Below are positions 20,384-32,442 of a stretch of DNA of 37,125 nt, in pieces. The stretch is from Bigelowiella natans CCMP2755 (lineage: Eukaryota > Cercozoa > Chlorarachniophyceae), in the NCBI GenBank assembly GCA_000320545.1, contig ADNK01001090.1:1-37125 (forward strand). The letters run 5' to 3'. Every line of letters begins with the position of its first letter. Position 1 is the stretch's first letter. Made by a program: the position numbers and the translations under genes. The notes under the pieces were generated by a model. That model did no database searches. It saw only the letters and a list, made by a program, of their open reading frames with translations, and was not told the origin of the DNA.

Positions 20384-22186
20384 ATGATCCCTCCACCGAG
20401 GTCCTCCAAGATCTCGACAAGAAACTTTATCGTAGTTTTTCTAGGTATGTACACCTTTTTACCACATGTTTTGATCGGCTAGAACTTTAAAAATTCAAAT
20501 GCACTTCCTCAGGGATTCTTTGTATTCTTGTTCCTGTACGTAAGAAAGGGCTTGGGCTGTCTGTTGTGGGTGAGTTGCTGCCGAAAAGACACCGGTTGAA
20601 AGCAAAAGTCCTTCAGCATAATTTAGTATCTTCAATACAAAAGAGCAAACATTGTCGAAATTCTCATTCCATCTGCGCAGAAGATCGCTACATCATCCAA
20701 TGGAAAGGAGATGGAGTCGAGGGATACACTTCCCCCTTCCGTCACATGGAGTTCCAGAATGCATTCGCAGCTTCTAGTAACAGAACTAATGCTATTAAAT
20801 TCCAGGATCTCGATGTGAATCCATCAAACGAGAAGCAATTGCTGCAATTACTGAGAATAGAGCATGCTGCTGCTGATGATGATAATGATGACGATGGCGG
20901 AACCAACTCGATAGCTTCTCGAATTTATTTGGCTGAAGCTTCTCAAAGATGTGCTAGTGTCCGATCAATTTATCACGTTCTTGCATGTGGAGACAGCTTA
21001 GAAGCTTGCGGTGATGAAGCTGCTAGTAATTTCAAGATTTCAACCTTCAGTTCTGGTTCTTGGTGTATCAGAGTGAAGAATTTAAACTCAAGCATGCGTT
21101 CACTAGAAGAGTCGACAGTTCTGAGTTCAATGTCAGGCTTCTTCCAGCTTTTAGATGGGCGTGTGGATCTTACTCATCCTCAGAACCTTTTCCACGTTTG
21201 GCAGGGCCTAAGTGGCAATGCAAATGACAAGTTATCACCATTTTTGTTAACAAGACAGATTGCTACGGGATTTGATCTGTCATTTTACAAGCCAAACACT
21301 CGCGAGTGCGTGACTTCAACACCTTTGGATCCAATTGCTGCATTCATCATGGTGAACGCGGGACGTGTGAGCAGAGATGTGCATGTTCTCGATCCATATG
21401 CTGGGAGCGGCTCCGTCCTCCTTGCTGCCTCCGCAGTGGCGCACAATGTGGTGACCATAGGGATTGATAGGGACGAAACAATTCATTTTCCTTCCATAAT
21501 TAAGGACTTCCATCATAGATCCTTAACTCCTCCCTCGGGTCTGATCAGGGGTGACTTCAGAAATGCCTCTATAAGACAACAGGTAGTTAATTGCTCGCAT
21601 CAAATGAGGAAACCAAAGAAATATATGTTCGAAATCATTTTCTGTGTTCTGTTGAAAATATGAAGGCGAAGAAAAGCGCGCTATCGGCAACACTATCGTT
21701 ATCATCCGAAAGTAGCTCCGCATTCCAAGGCTTCGACGCCATCATAACCGACCCTCCATATGGAATTCGGGAGCGGCTTGACTCGGATCCATTGCTTGAC
21801 CTCTTCCGAATCATCGCTCTTGAAAATGAGAACGACGTACGTTGCACCATGCAGACCCAACAACATAAGGGGAGATTTATTAATCGTTGTCGTGAATGAT
21901 GATGAGTATGATATTCCGCTCCTAAATTATCGGTACCTACCAAAATGCTGTCGTTTTTTTTAATGTGGGATTTTAGGTACCATTGCTCAAAATTGGTGGA
22001 CGGTTGATAGTTTTTGTTCCTCGTCTTGAAAGAAGAGGTGTTAGTGTACCGCCACAGTTGAATTCCAGTTTGCTAAAGCAAGCCGAACTGGATTTAATTG
22101 AAGCTATTCGACAGCCCCTAGAATCCCCAGGGCTATGTAGATGGTTAATGATATTCCAGCGTCGTCGACAAAGCCGCGACCAGTAA
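20384..22186 (+). CDS. TRMT11: tRNA (guanosine-10-N2)-methyltransferase, TRMT11 family
   Basis: Exons 20384-20444, 20513-21582, 21666-21836 and 21977-22186 join in frame to 503 aa. The N-terminal half is divergent but includes the family pattern IASRIYLAEASQRCASVRSI and FKISTFSSGSW and a VDLTHPQNLFHVW block, the THUMP-containing region that binds tRNA. The Rossmann methyltransferase follows: TSTPLDPIAAFIMVNAG, the AdoMet motif LDPYAGSGSVLLAA, an acidic VTIGIDRD strand end, and the catalytic motif FDAIITDPPYGIRE. The enzyme methylates N2 of G10 in tRNA, working with TRMT112. The start was chosen at MIPPPRSSK; exon 1 leads into the FIVVFLG strand typical near the family N-terminus. A GTAAGC donor at 22183 just before the stop could allow one more exon (see the ORF at 22302). 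Confidence 0.9.
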
Positions 22187-22195
22187 GCACAGCGC

Positions 22196-22285
22196 ATAGA
22201 TGAAGTAGAAAAGCTATAGTCCATCACTAGTTTAGAAATCATAGATGAAGTAAGAAAGCTATAGTCCATCACTAGTTTAGAAATC
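22196..22285 (+). repeat. 45-bp tandem duplication
   Basis: Two adjacent copies (22196-22240 and 22241-22285) begin ATAGATGAAGTA and end TAGTTTAGAAATC, differing only at a TAGAAA/TAAGAA site. They lie 10 bp after the TRMT11 stop. Confidence 0.95.
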
Positions 22286-22301
22286 TTGCGTACGTACGGG
22301 T

Positions 22302-22421
22302 ATGTTAAAGAAGTTGTCGGAGAAGCCACAAGATGCTTCAGGATATATGTCAAGTCTGGATGCGGCCATAATGACTGCTTCCAAAGTCATTCGAATAGTT
22401 GATGATGTCATCCGCCAGTGA
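22302..22421 (+). CDS. short ORF, possible extra TRMT11 exon
   Basis: Thirty-nine codons reading [20 protein letters not shown] and then [19 protein letters not shown]. The composition is coding-like. A CA|GTAAGC donor at 22183 in the last TRMT11 exon could be spliced in phase to an acceptor at GTCAAG (22355), adding 22 residues. Otherwise it is a separate tiny ORF. Human-like TRMT11 proteins do extend past the last beta strands, but I cannot confirm homology. Confidence 0.3.
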   Translation: MLKKLSEKPQDASGYMSSLDAAIMTASKVIRIVDDVIRQ

Positions 22422-22539
22422 AGCGTGTCTCAAGGGCCCCTCAAAGTGTGCGATTGTTGTGCTGTTGCTATTTGTTGCTCTTGTATCTATTTAAGTGCGT
22501 GTGCATCATAATAGACAACGTGATACTTATATATTCAAC

Positions 22540-22590
22540 ATATGAGACGGATGTAATGAAATGTTTAAATTTCTTCAATGGATATTCAAA

Positions 22591-22629
<39 letters not shown>

Positions 22630-22662
22630 CACTAGACAAAGTAATATTAATATATGTATATA

Positions 22663-22700
<38 letters not shown>

Positions 22701-22778
22701 ACATCAGCGCTGTAGCCATTGCATTGCACAGCTACATCAGGATGTCTATATATATATATATATATTTCATTACATCCG

Positions 22779-22786
<8 letters not shown>
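22540..22786. repeat. 23-bp perfect inverted repeat around AT microsatellites
   Basis: Left arm 22540-22562 begins ATATGAGACGGATGTAATG; the right arm 22764-22786 is its exact reverse complement. The 200 bp between the arms carry TA tracts and a short unique block. Each arm is flanked by TA repeats. Confidence 0.9.
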
Positions 22787-22816
<30 letters not shown>

Positions 22817-23005
22817 CCATGTCTAGCCGACAAGATTGCAATGCTTTCACATGCATGCAACATGTGACACAAGAAACAAACAGATACAACTTAAGCGCTG
22901 TAACCGCTGCTCTGCAAGCTGCTACATTAGCTAGGATGACGATTGAAAAAATTTAAAACATTTCATTGCATTCGTGTCATATTACTATGTCTACAATCAT
23001 CGACA
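22690..23005 (+). repeat. diverged direct duplication of about 185 bp
   Basis: Copy 1 (about 22695-22835) and copy 2 (about 22880-23005) share, in the same order, an AACATCAGCGCTGTAGCC-like block (AACTTAAGCGCTGTAACC in copy 2), a GCTACAT-rich block, ATTTCATT(A/G)CATYCG and TAYCATGTCTA-like ends. Copy 2 lacks the TA tracts. Divergence suggests an old duplication. Confidence 0.55.
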
Positions 23006-23221
23006 TGAGAGTTTCAACCATTGACACTCCATGCACAATGATGATGCACACGTGATATATGGCTACATTGATATATACTTTGTCTATTGTCATTTGTGTA
23101 GCGTCTTGCATGATGTGATGCATGAAACACTTCAGAGACTCATGCATGCGCAAAAAAAATAAAAATGGCTCTGAACAATGCTTTGAGATATCCGACTTTG
23201 TGTGTATACGTACGTACGTAT

Positions 23222-23404
23222 AGAGACTATGTAGTCTCTTTATGTGTATGTTTCAACTTATACAGCACATAAGTGGTAGCGCTACTGTGTTGTTTCGCGT
23301 ACACGCGTATAGAGACTAAGTAGTAGTCTCTTAATACATACGACTAGTCAATATGGCATTCCTACAGAGACTAGAGATTTCTTTAGAGAGCTTTAGTGTC
23401 TCTA
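23222..23404. other. three AGAGACTA...TAGTCTCT hairpins in the EEFSEC 3' region
   Basis: Perfect arms AGAGACTA/TAGTCTCT occur at 23222-23239 (2-nt loop) and 23311-23331 (5-nt loop). A third, imperfect one starts AGAGACTA at 23366 and pairs with TAGTGTCTCT at 23394-23403. All lie within 210 bp downstream of the EEFSEC stop, so they may be in its 3' UTR. Confidence 0.6.
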
Positions 23405-23430
23405 TAGTTGTTTCTGTGCTAAAATGAACT

Positions 23431-24101
23431 TCACTGCAACAACTTCTTCCTATCGATTGCAAACACGTATTTCTTTAGCGGGAGGGTGATTTTGCTGTTG
23501 ATCGTGCGCTTGTTCTTGCCTTTCTTCTTCTTTTTCTTCTTCCCCTCCTCCGCATCGCTGCTTCCGCCTTTGTCACCCCCTCCCCCTTGCGACTGGATGA
23601 GGTCCTCAGGTATCTTGTTCACGAACGAAACCTTAAACTTGCCCGTCTGCCCGAAGCTGGAGGAAATTGTACCTTCCAGCCCACTGTCCAGGCGAACCTT
23701 TAATCCCATGAATTGCTCCATATTCGTCTCTTTGGAGAACAAACCTTTGCCGATGATGGTATAGTCGTCCTGCAGCCTCTCTACGCTCCCCACTCGCTGC
23801 CGAAGCTTGTAAATCTGTGCATCGCCAACATCAGTCGTTTTCAGGGGAGGGGAACAGGATGATTTGCTTCCACGACTTCTTCTACCACGACAGTACAGCG
23901 AGCACTTATATAGCTGCTATAGGCCCTTGCGTGGGCAGATTACCTTGAGTTTTTCAAGGGTCTCAGGATCGTACTTGAGGGATGTTAGCAGCTTACCGCT
24001 AAATGCAATTCTGCACAACTTTATAAACATACGCATCGATTGTAGATGAAGGAGGGATAGGTAATATTGCGCGCATAGATATGCACTACACTCACACGCA
24101 C

Positions 24102-24144
<43 letters not shown>

Positions 24145-25033
24145 ATTATGTATGATTATTATATGCTACCTTGGCATCCGTGCTGACATCTAGTTTGGAT
24201 CCAATCACCATGCTATCTGGGGGACAGGTTACCGGCTTCTCGAACCTTTGTTATTGGTGCCGTCATCGTCATGAGATGTGGTGGGTCATGCTGCTGTTCA
24301 CAGGGAAGAGTCGTCGCCGAAACTCACATGCATAAATACGTGGAAGAAATGACACATAAATATCTGCAAAGCACTCAGGGAAGATCGAGGGCATCCTGTC
24401 AACATCGCGCATCATGACTACCATCAACCATCATTATCATCATCATTTTCGTTGTTGTGGATGTTGTTGTTGCTGCTGCTGCTACTTGAGAAGAGCAAAC
24501 TGTGTTCCAGGAGGATGGTCCTTGCTATCGGGGATGAGGCGGCTATGCCACGCGTAGTCGCTGTCCATATTGAACTCACTCGGATACTCCGTCCCCTGGT
24601 ATTGCTTTGGTACCTTCACGGTGCACAAAAGAAAGAGAGGAGAGAGGGGCAGGGGAAAGGAGTAGGAAGGAGAGAAGAATATATGGACTTGCCAATCATA
24701 ACAACCCGCAATCGCCGTCACCATCACTATGTAGATACATGCACGTTTTCATTGAGAGAGCAGCTTGTACTTGGAATTCGCAAATTGTTAGTGTGGCATT
24801 TGTGATATTAGCTGTTTTCAGCATCACCAATGCCCACTCCCAATATCATTAAATTCATACCTTGCCCTTCTTTTTTTTCTTTTTGTTTTTCTTCGCATCC
24901 TGATCGTCCTCCTCTCTGTCCTGTGGTAATATGGGGGATGGTGGTGGCATTAGGAAGAAGTAGGCGGTTATGACGTGGAGCAACCAATAGCACGTACGTG
25001 TGAACATATTAACTCATGATGCATGCATGTCGC

Positions 25034-25070
<37 letters not shown>

Positions 25071-25847
25071 GATCGAAAACAACGCTTATTCGCTCGGTCA
25101 CGGCAATATGTAGAGAGACAAAACGATGGCTACATATTGTCAGATTGGCAATCACGCACAGCGTCTACCTTTCCCCCTCCTGATTGTCCCCTCCCCCCCT
25201 TCTCCGCCTCCACATTTTTGCCAAAGAAAAGAGCCGACGCCTGCGATGCGCGGACATAAAATTGACCTTCATCGGACTATTAATGTACTTTGACATGTGC
25301 GTGTGATGAAAGACAGCACTGATAGTGGCAGTAGTAGTAACTACTAAGGAAAAAGGATGAACGCATTGCCGAAGTCGCTGTCGTCGTCATCGTCATTTAT
25401 TACCATGACCGTTGCGTGACCGATCGTACAATGGAACTTAGAGTCACTTTTGACGTCCCCTTTGAAAAAGCGCACCTAATAACGAAGAGAAGGGGGTGGA
25501 GGGACGAGGAGGCGGAAGCTGCTGAGTGCGGCTAGGTGGGTTCTTCTTACAGGGTGAGGGGACTAGATTCGGGCCATAAAGGAAGGCTTTAAAGGCATTG
25601 TGATCGATGATCACTATCATAGTCATCATCATTAACATCGTAGTTATGACTACTACCACTGCACCACCACCTCGAAGCTTGATGGAGGCAGGCTCTACAC
25701 CACTACCAGCACTAGTAGTAGTAGTACTACCTACTACCTTATTTACACAGGCGACCGCTGCTTGGATGGTTGGGATGACCTTCGGCGAACAGGCAACTCC
25801 TGCCGAAACGTAGCACGGAATACTTCAAACATCCACACAAATCTTAA

Positions 25848-25914
<67 letters not shown>

Positions 25915-27115
25915 GTGTATGAAATATATTCTATTTATGGTAGTGCTGCCAATTCCATATATTGCTGCTGCTGTTATTATTCTCAGCTGCTCTTTGTTTT
26001 ACCACGCTCAAGCTGCGAGGCGTCCAGGCTCGTGACACAGATCCCGACACGGTCTCCCTGCGACGCCTTCTTCACTGGCTTACGGAACATCTGCATCGAT
26101 TTTACCTGCACAACAATAGCACGTAAGAACCAACAACAACAACAACAATAATAACAACAACAATGCCGATTGGATTGATTGTGTTGTCCACCAAAATCAT
26201 GGGGTTCATCAGTGCCATTTACCATACAGCTCCTTCTATCCTATTATTCACAGTATTATGCCGGGTTGCAACTAGTTTTACATCGACATTGTTATCATTG
26301 CGACTATAATTAATCTATTTGCTCATATTGCTCTCCTCCTCTTCGTCCTTCTACCTTCCTCTCGATCCCAAGGCCTGTAATCTCTATGAGATCATTGACA
26401 TGTACTGTGCCTTCCAACACCGTCCCCGTCATCACCGTACCCTGCCCTTTTATCTGAAAGCAATGGTCGATAGCGAAGCGGAAATTGCCCCGAGTCACTC
26501 GCTGCGGCACCTGGGTGGTAGGAGGACGCATTATAATAATAACATGAAGCTAATAATGATTCTTCTTCTTCTTCTTGTTCTTGTTCTTCTTGAGCTCCAA
26601 ATGACGGTTTAACCTGAAGTGTGTTCACAAGCGTCTTTACGAGCAGAGAGATGTCCACCGTGTCGTCATTCGCCGACTTCTTCGGGCCTTCTTTATGCAG
26701 GAGGCCACCCCCTGGGGCAGCCACTGTTGTGATCATTGGAATGTCTTTGCCGAACTGAAAGATATGAAAGGAGGAGAGAGAAGGAGAGAGGAGGAGGAGG
26801 AGGAGGAGGAGGAGGAGGGCGTGAGAAAGAATTAGGTGAAATCGCATAGTAAGCGGACAACTACTGCTACTGCTGGAATGTATGTGACACAGCAGCAGCA
26901 GCAGCAGCAGCCCACCACCACCACTACTACCACCTTTGTCCTCTTGAATACAGCCTGCAATTTCTTTTTTTGCTTTGCAATTTTCTCCTGACGCTTATCT
27001 TTGGGGATGAGGTCCACCTTGTTCAGAGCGACGATCATGCGCTCACTGATCAGACGAAAGAAGAAAAGCAAGGGAGGGGAGAAATCAAACCACCAGACGT
27101 ACATATCCTCAATTT

Positions 27116-27147
<32 letters not shown>

Positions 27148-28290
27148 TGTGTATGCGTGTGGGTACGTGCGTAGCTCTATATTTACCCAATTGCTGATTC
27201 TCTTCTCTAGAGTCTTCTTCTTTCTTTCTTAGTAGGTGAGTGGTAGTTTGTCGTTACCTCAGGATTTCGCCAATGACGAGGCACTCAGCTGTCTGCGTCT
27301 GAATGCCCTTGTTTATGTCGATAACCAGGATCATCAGGTCAATTATTGCCGCCCCTATTATCAATTCAAAGCCGCACGTGGGGGTTAGCGTAACAATAAC
27401 ATTTGAGGAGCTGCTATGATGACAATCAAACAGTAATGATGCCAACGTTTCATGCAGGTAGTACTACAGCAACGCAGGTGCTCTGAGTTGTGCAAGCCAT
27501 AGCTACCAATAGTAATACCGCCAATGACTGTCTTTATGAGGCTGGCGTGGCCAGGGCAATCGACAAGGGTGAATTGGATCTTGTCGTAGCCCTCAAAATC
27601 CTTCTGCCTGTGCTCTGGAATATCGATTTGAAAGTTGGAGAATCCCAAGTCCAAGGTGATCCCGCGCTTGCGGCTGTAGTAGGTTATCATTCAGCTTCTC
27701 AGGTGATCAATCGTATAGATTCTTGACAGGTGACAAAGTTCATCACGGAAGAGGATGGTGACGACGATGATAATCAAGTTATGTTGGGGGGAGATAGCAT
27801 ATGCATTCCACGTATACACGCACACACACACACACGCACATATACATGACATATTTGTAGACACAAAGGCATCGCAGTGGGTAAAAGAAGGCCATTTGAA
27901 TGCAATGTCTTCAATAAGAAAGGTTAATTCTCGACTACTACTACTACTCCTACTACTACAACTGCGAAATAGTGATCATCGATGAAAGCACGGATGATAT
28001 CTTTGGACTCCCAACGATATATTCGAAGTTCCACCGATCACGATTGTTAACTATCCTAGATTCGTGAAGGCTTCGAGGCGCTAGCAGAAACCATCTTACC
28101 TCTCTGGATGCTTATCGAGAGCTGCGGTGGAGAGCGTGGTGCTGAGTGCTTTCACCAGGCTAGTTTTCCCGCTATCAACATGACCCAATACGCCTATGTT
28201 GACATTGAGCAGCTTTTTAGAGGTGGCCGTGGAAGCCCCCTCACCACCCGCTTCTCCGCTGCCTCCGTCCTTCTTCGCCTCCGGGTCCAT
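23431..28290 (-). CDS. EEFSEC: selenocysteine-specific elongation factor
   Basis: Fifteen exons in frame, 627 aa: 28290-28100, 27673-27519, 27354-27258, 27045-26934, 26754-26614, 26510-26355, 26105-26003, 25799-25738, 25475-25404, 25240-25169, 24920-24861, 24613-24486, 24245-24170, 24018-23944 and 23814-23431. GTPase motifs are in order: G1 GHVDSGKT, G2 RGITLDLGF, G3 DCPGH, G4 NKVD. Domain II has FRFAIDHCFQIKGQGTVMTG and the switch to KSMQMF and GDRVGICVT. The eukaryote-specific domain IV has VTCPPDSMVIGSKLD, LCRIAFSGKLL and DDYTIIGKGLFSKETN, then GLKVRLDSGLEGTI and a Lys-rich tail. It delivers Sec-tRNA to ribosomes at UGA codons with SECIS RNA and SECISBP2. The start ATG has a GAAGCCATGG context; upstream frame is open but probably 5' UTR. 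An added Lys-rich insert (exon 11) enlarges it against the human protein. Confidence 0.95.
24105..24139. repeat. (CA)n microsatellite, EEFSEC intron
   Basis: CA tract in the intron between exons 13 and 14 of EEFSEC (24019-24169). Confidence 0.9.
25039..25069. repeat. (CA)n microsatellite, EEFSEC intron
   Basis: CA tract in the intron between exons 10 and 11 of EEFSEC, next to TGCATGCATG. Confidence 0.9.
25857..25914. repeat. compound (TA)n-(TG)n microsatellite, EEFSEC intron
   Basis: TA at 25857-25889 runs directly into TG at 25889-25914 in the intron between exons 7 and 8 of EEFSEC. Confidence 0.9.
26797..27146. repeat. trinucleotide tracts in EEFSEC introns
   Basis: (AGG)n at about 26797-26818, (CAG)n at about 26892-26911 and (CTA)n at about 27116-27146 lie in introns beside EEFSEC exons 4 and 5. 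They are spliced out in the model. Confidence 0.8.
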
Positions 28291-29032
28291 GGCTTCGCTT
28301 CCAACAGACAGCTTGTGGGACTCGGCCTCTGTCCTCCTCCGGAAACACGAAGGGATGAGTTCCGTTTTTGCATCTGCGACAACGAAAATAAAGCTTGTTG
28401 GCTTGTCGCAGTTTACATACTTGCACGGCCCTGCGGCTGCCTGCATCCAGGCATGAAAATATGCTAGGAATATCGTATAGTGGGACGTCGCCTTTCGCTG
28501 CTGTCGTCGTACCGAGTTCGGCGGTCGCTAAAGTGTAGCTTCCACATAGCCCAGGATATTTATGGCTTGATAAATAGTCTAAATATATCGATCTCATTTA
28601 CTAGAACCCAGCAAGCATGTCGGAACAAAGCATACCTGCTGGCTCTCGGGATTGATTCCTCCCCCACAGGTTCCGAACATTTATGTTTATCCCTGCAGTT
28701 CTCTCTCCTTCCTTCCTGGCTGCTGCTGCCACATTTGCTCCTGTACGAAAGGTGTCTGCACAGTAGCAGACGAGTGCCGTCTCGACGGCTGGTAATGAGG
28801 AGAATGGCTCTCGGTACGACTCGCGACCGCTGCCAACAGACGACGTTGTTCGGGTTCTGGTCGACGATATTTCTTATGGTATCTCAAATGAAGTCAATTC
28901 TCTAACTCCTGCAATATCATGCAAATGATATGGTGTTATGATCTGCTGTAGGTCGCTACCAACGACCAATATTCTTCCCACACAAGTTGGGCATCGTCTT
29001 GCAGCAGGGAGGGGGCAAAGGGATTGCGATGG
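28291..29032. promoter_or_regulatory. bidirectional promoter region EEFSEC / 29033 gene
   Basis: The only spacer between the divergent starts of EEFSEC (28290, minus) and the unknown gene (29033, plus), so it should hold both promoters and 5' UTRs. A good minus-strand acceptor (TTTCGTTGTCGCAG near 28378) suggests a 5' UTR intron of EEFSEC. Open frames here on both strands lack a family match. Confidence 0.45.
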
Positions 29033-29913
29033 ATGGCAGCTTGGAAACCCGCAAGACACTCGTCTGTTAGCAAGCGCCGAAACAAGAATGTAGAGCAACA
29101 CCGACAGCAGCAGCTAGGACGGATATATCACGTACTCACAAGCGATGGGCTGCTCCGTCTCCGTGCTGGTTGTAGCTCGAATAGCGAAAGAATAGTCTCG
29201 ACAAAGCACAAGATATCAACTACTAATACATCGACAACACCGGGTATAAGTGAGCAGCATAAACCGGCTAGTCAGAGAAAGCGTCGGCGCGTTTTAGAAG
29301 GTGCTACAGGAGAAAGGAGAGGCGTTAAGGGCATGGAACCTGATAACGACGACAGCGTCTCTTCCAAGGGAACGAAGGAAGGCGAAAAGCAATGGTCCTT
29401 TGGCCAGAGGCACTCCTTTTCGAATGGAACCGATGATGTGGCCGAAGAATCGGTATTATTATCGAGTCATTTTTAGAAAACGATGATCGTGGTTGGAAGT
29501 GGGACACAGAACTTCTACTACATGAATGGGGTTTGCTAGTCAGTGATCACCACACACCAGGATGATGATGGAAACAGAACATTTTTTCGTATATCCTGCT
29601 TTACCATGATGTCCACTTGCCGCTTCCTTTTCCATTCCCCGTTTCACTCCGTCTTATCAACCTAATTGCCTTTTGTATATCGTTTTGCTGACAGCAGCAG
29701 CAGCAGCTAATCTTGGGCGGAGTCGATTACTCGAAATTCGATCATGCGTACACTGACGACCTAGCTATGGATCCTGATGATCACGATGAAAGAATTCGTC
29801 AGTATCAGTTTAGAGCGAAGATGGGTCGTCCGATCTATACAACTTCTGAAGAGAAGTCACCTCCAGGTAGGCAAACTACTTCGTCCTTCCCCTCTGCAAC
29901 CCCCCCCCCCCCC

Positions 29914-29955
<42 letters not shown>

Positions 29956-30930
29956 TCCCATCAATCTCGCTCTGCGTGTGTGTGTGTGCGTGTGCGCGCG
30001 CGCGCGCATGTGTGTGTCCTGGCATCAATCCAGCAAAATCATCTAGCTTATTCTTTCAGCTGAAATCGCCGCTGCTGCTGCGCAAGGTGGTGATCTCCCT
30101 CCTGAGCTGGAAGAAGATATCAAGAATGCCAGAAGTTACGGGGAACAGGAGAATGAGGAGCCAAGGAGCACTTTGAGCAAAGATAAGATACCGAAGCTTA
30201 CAAATGCAGGAATAGAAAAGTGAGTCAATCAATCCTCTTGACATGACGTATGCCGATTGGCATGATCACTACGACGACGACGACGACGACGACGATGCTG
30301 TAACACAAATAAACAGCTGTTACTTCTCCAAAACGCAACTTGCGCCATGCTTGCTAAGAACGAATTGAAACAACAATGGGTTCTCTCCCGTGGTGCGTCT
30401 CATATCATAGGCTGCGAAAAAAGATGAGAAGTCAAGCTACTCAAATGCACAGCTCCGACCCTGAGTACCCGTTCAAAGACATGGAGACCTACACGTCCCC
30501 AGCCAGCTGCAACTCTACCGTACCAATCATAAGCAACATACGCATAGATATTAATCTCTACTTTTCCTCATATACTAATACATTTTGTCGTTGTTATATT
30601 ACTTGTTGGTGGACAAAAGGGGCGCTACATCGTCGGCAAGGACGGGCGTCTTCCGAAAGAACTTATTGAGAGAATAACGGTATTATTGTACCGAGCGAGA
30701 GAGAGCAGCCCTAACCCATCTACCATGACATCATCGAGACTCATTGCAGCAAAACACAGAATCCATGCTCGAGGGGCTCCGACGGCGAGCAAGGGGAAAG
30801 AGTAGGGAACGACCCAAGGAGGGGGAGGATGGAATATGACGAAAATGGGGTCAGTTTTGCAGAGATAGGAGAGTGCTGCCATTGGGTGGTGTGTAGTCTG
30901 GCATATAGCAACAAGGCTTTGATGATAACA

Positions 30931-30968
<38 letters not shown>

Positions 30969-31082
30969 TTCCTCCGCTTCCTTCTTCCTTTGCTTATAGT
31001 AGTACATGCTTCCAATGTTTAGCGTAATCAACATGATCTCGCTGTGCTGCTGCTTTTGGCTTATTTATCCTGTCCGCACACG

Positions 31083-31124
<42 letters not shown>

Positions 31125-32408
31125 CCCTTTGGTCGTTTGGTCGGTCGGTCTTCAAAGATCGTATTTTCCTCCGTTTCAACGAACTCGGAGATCATGGGAT
31201 TGGAGCAGGAAATTCTGTAACGAAAGAGATTATTATTTGTAGGAAGAAGGAAGAAGATGAGGAGGGAGATAAGGAGAGTGTGAGCGGGCGGCGGTTGAGT
31301 CGAACGACTAATCATCATTATCACTATTATTTTTGTTTGAGTGTTTTCTTCGAACCAATCGTGGCAGTATCATGGTGACCTCAAGCATCCATTGATATCA
31401 GGCAAATAGCAAAGAATAGCAACGAGACGATTCTTTCACGGTCTTCGCGTGTCCTTATATGCGTGTGTGTATATATACAGCGACCACCTTTATTGAGTCA
31501 ATACTTACATATTTTTCTTCTGTGACTACATCTCTTTATCGTCGTCATCATAATCCACCGCACGGAGCTCCTTCTGGTTGCATCTGATCTAATCATTGCG
31601 TCTCTTCCTCTCTTCCGCTCACTCAGTACACCAACAAGCGAGTGCGACCACAGCGAGGACGATGAGGAGGAGGAGGAGGAGGAAGATGGGGATAATTGCA
31701 AGGAAGAAGAGAACTGCGACTATCAGCAAGGAGAAGGCCAACCATATTCAATGAGGGTCCTCCAACATACCTCACGACTTCCCGTATTCCCTTTTCCTCT
31801 TTAGTGCTTTTCGCTGATGAAACACACCAACCACCCTTTTAATGGATATTCCAGCATCAAGAAAAGGCTGTGATGTGGTTCCTTTTTGCCACGCGCTGTC
31901 ACTCTGCGAATGCACCTTTCATCGTAATTCGTTTCCTGCCATCCGTGCGTCCACTCCCTCCCCCCCCCTCTCTCCCTCTCCCCAAATCTCTTCCCTTGTT
32001 CAGGGGGGGGATCACACGAGTGGCGTGCCATACGACTTGCTACTGAAGGAAGGGTTAAATGCTACGACGAAAAAGAATACGACGTATAGTGCTGCCTACC
32101 AACCTGCGATTAGGATGATGATGATGATGATGATGCTGATGATAGTGATGATGATAATGGTGGTGGTGATAGTAGTAGTGGTCAAATGGAAGATTTGATG
32201 ACGCTTTCCTCCCCATGTTTTATGAGTTGCTGGGGCTATGATCTTCGCAACCTCCGACTAATTTCTCACCACCTCTCTCCTTAAATGATTAGCACACTGG
32301 CTGGGGACTACGACCAATTCATACAGCAATGCAAAGACGACAACGGTAGTATATAGTACTTGTAGGCTCATTGTGCTCCGCTTAAGAAGTAGCAGTAGCA
32401 GTAGTAGC

Positions 32409-32442
<34 letters not shown>

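Larger units (their letters stand above)
22422..23430. other. repeat-rich convergent spacer, no gene
   Basis: Lies between the 3' ends of TRMT11 (plus) and EEFSEC (minus). It holds four (TA)n tracts (22597-22694, 22747-22765, 22784-22814), an inverted repeat, a diverged duplication and three hairpins listed separately, plus CATGCA-rich DNA at 22850-23150. An open frame over the TA tracts only encodes Ile-Tyr runs. Confidence 0.7.

Noticed and set aside
22418-22867. Open frame of 149 codons over TA repeats
   Set aside because: It is mostly Ile-Tyr runs from TA tracts and has no splice or homology support.
23222-23404. SECIS element near EEFSEC
   Set aside because: The hairpins are too short and lack the GA/AG quartet core; EEFSEC itself is not a selenoprotein.
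28241-28905. Open frames on both strands in the EEFSEC promoter region, one with CxxC
   Set aside because: No splice-phase support or family match; the CxxC frame is out of phase with the EEFSEC exon it overlaps.
32114-32277. Asp-rich open frame after 32113
   Set aside because: It starts after a possible acceptor but is a translated ATG microsatellite, and including it breaks the phase between the exons at 32083 and 32293, which join cleanly without it.
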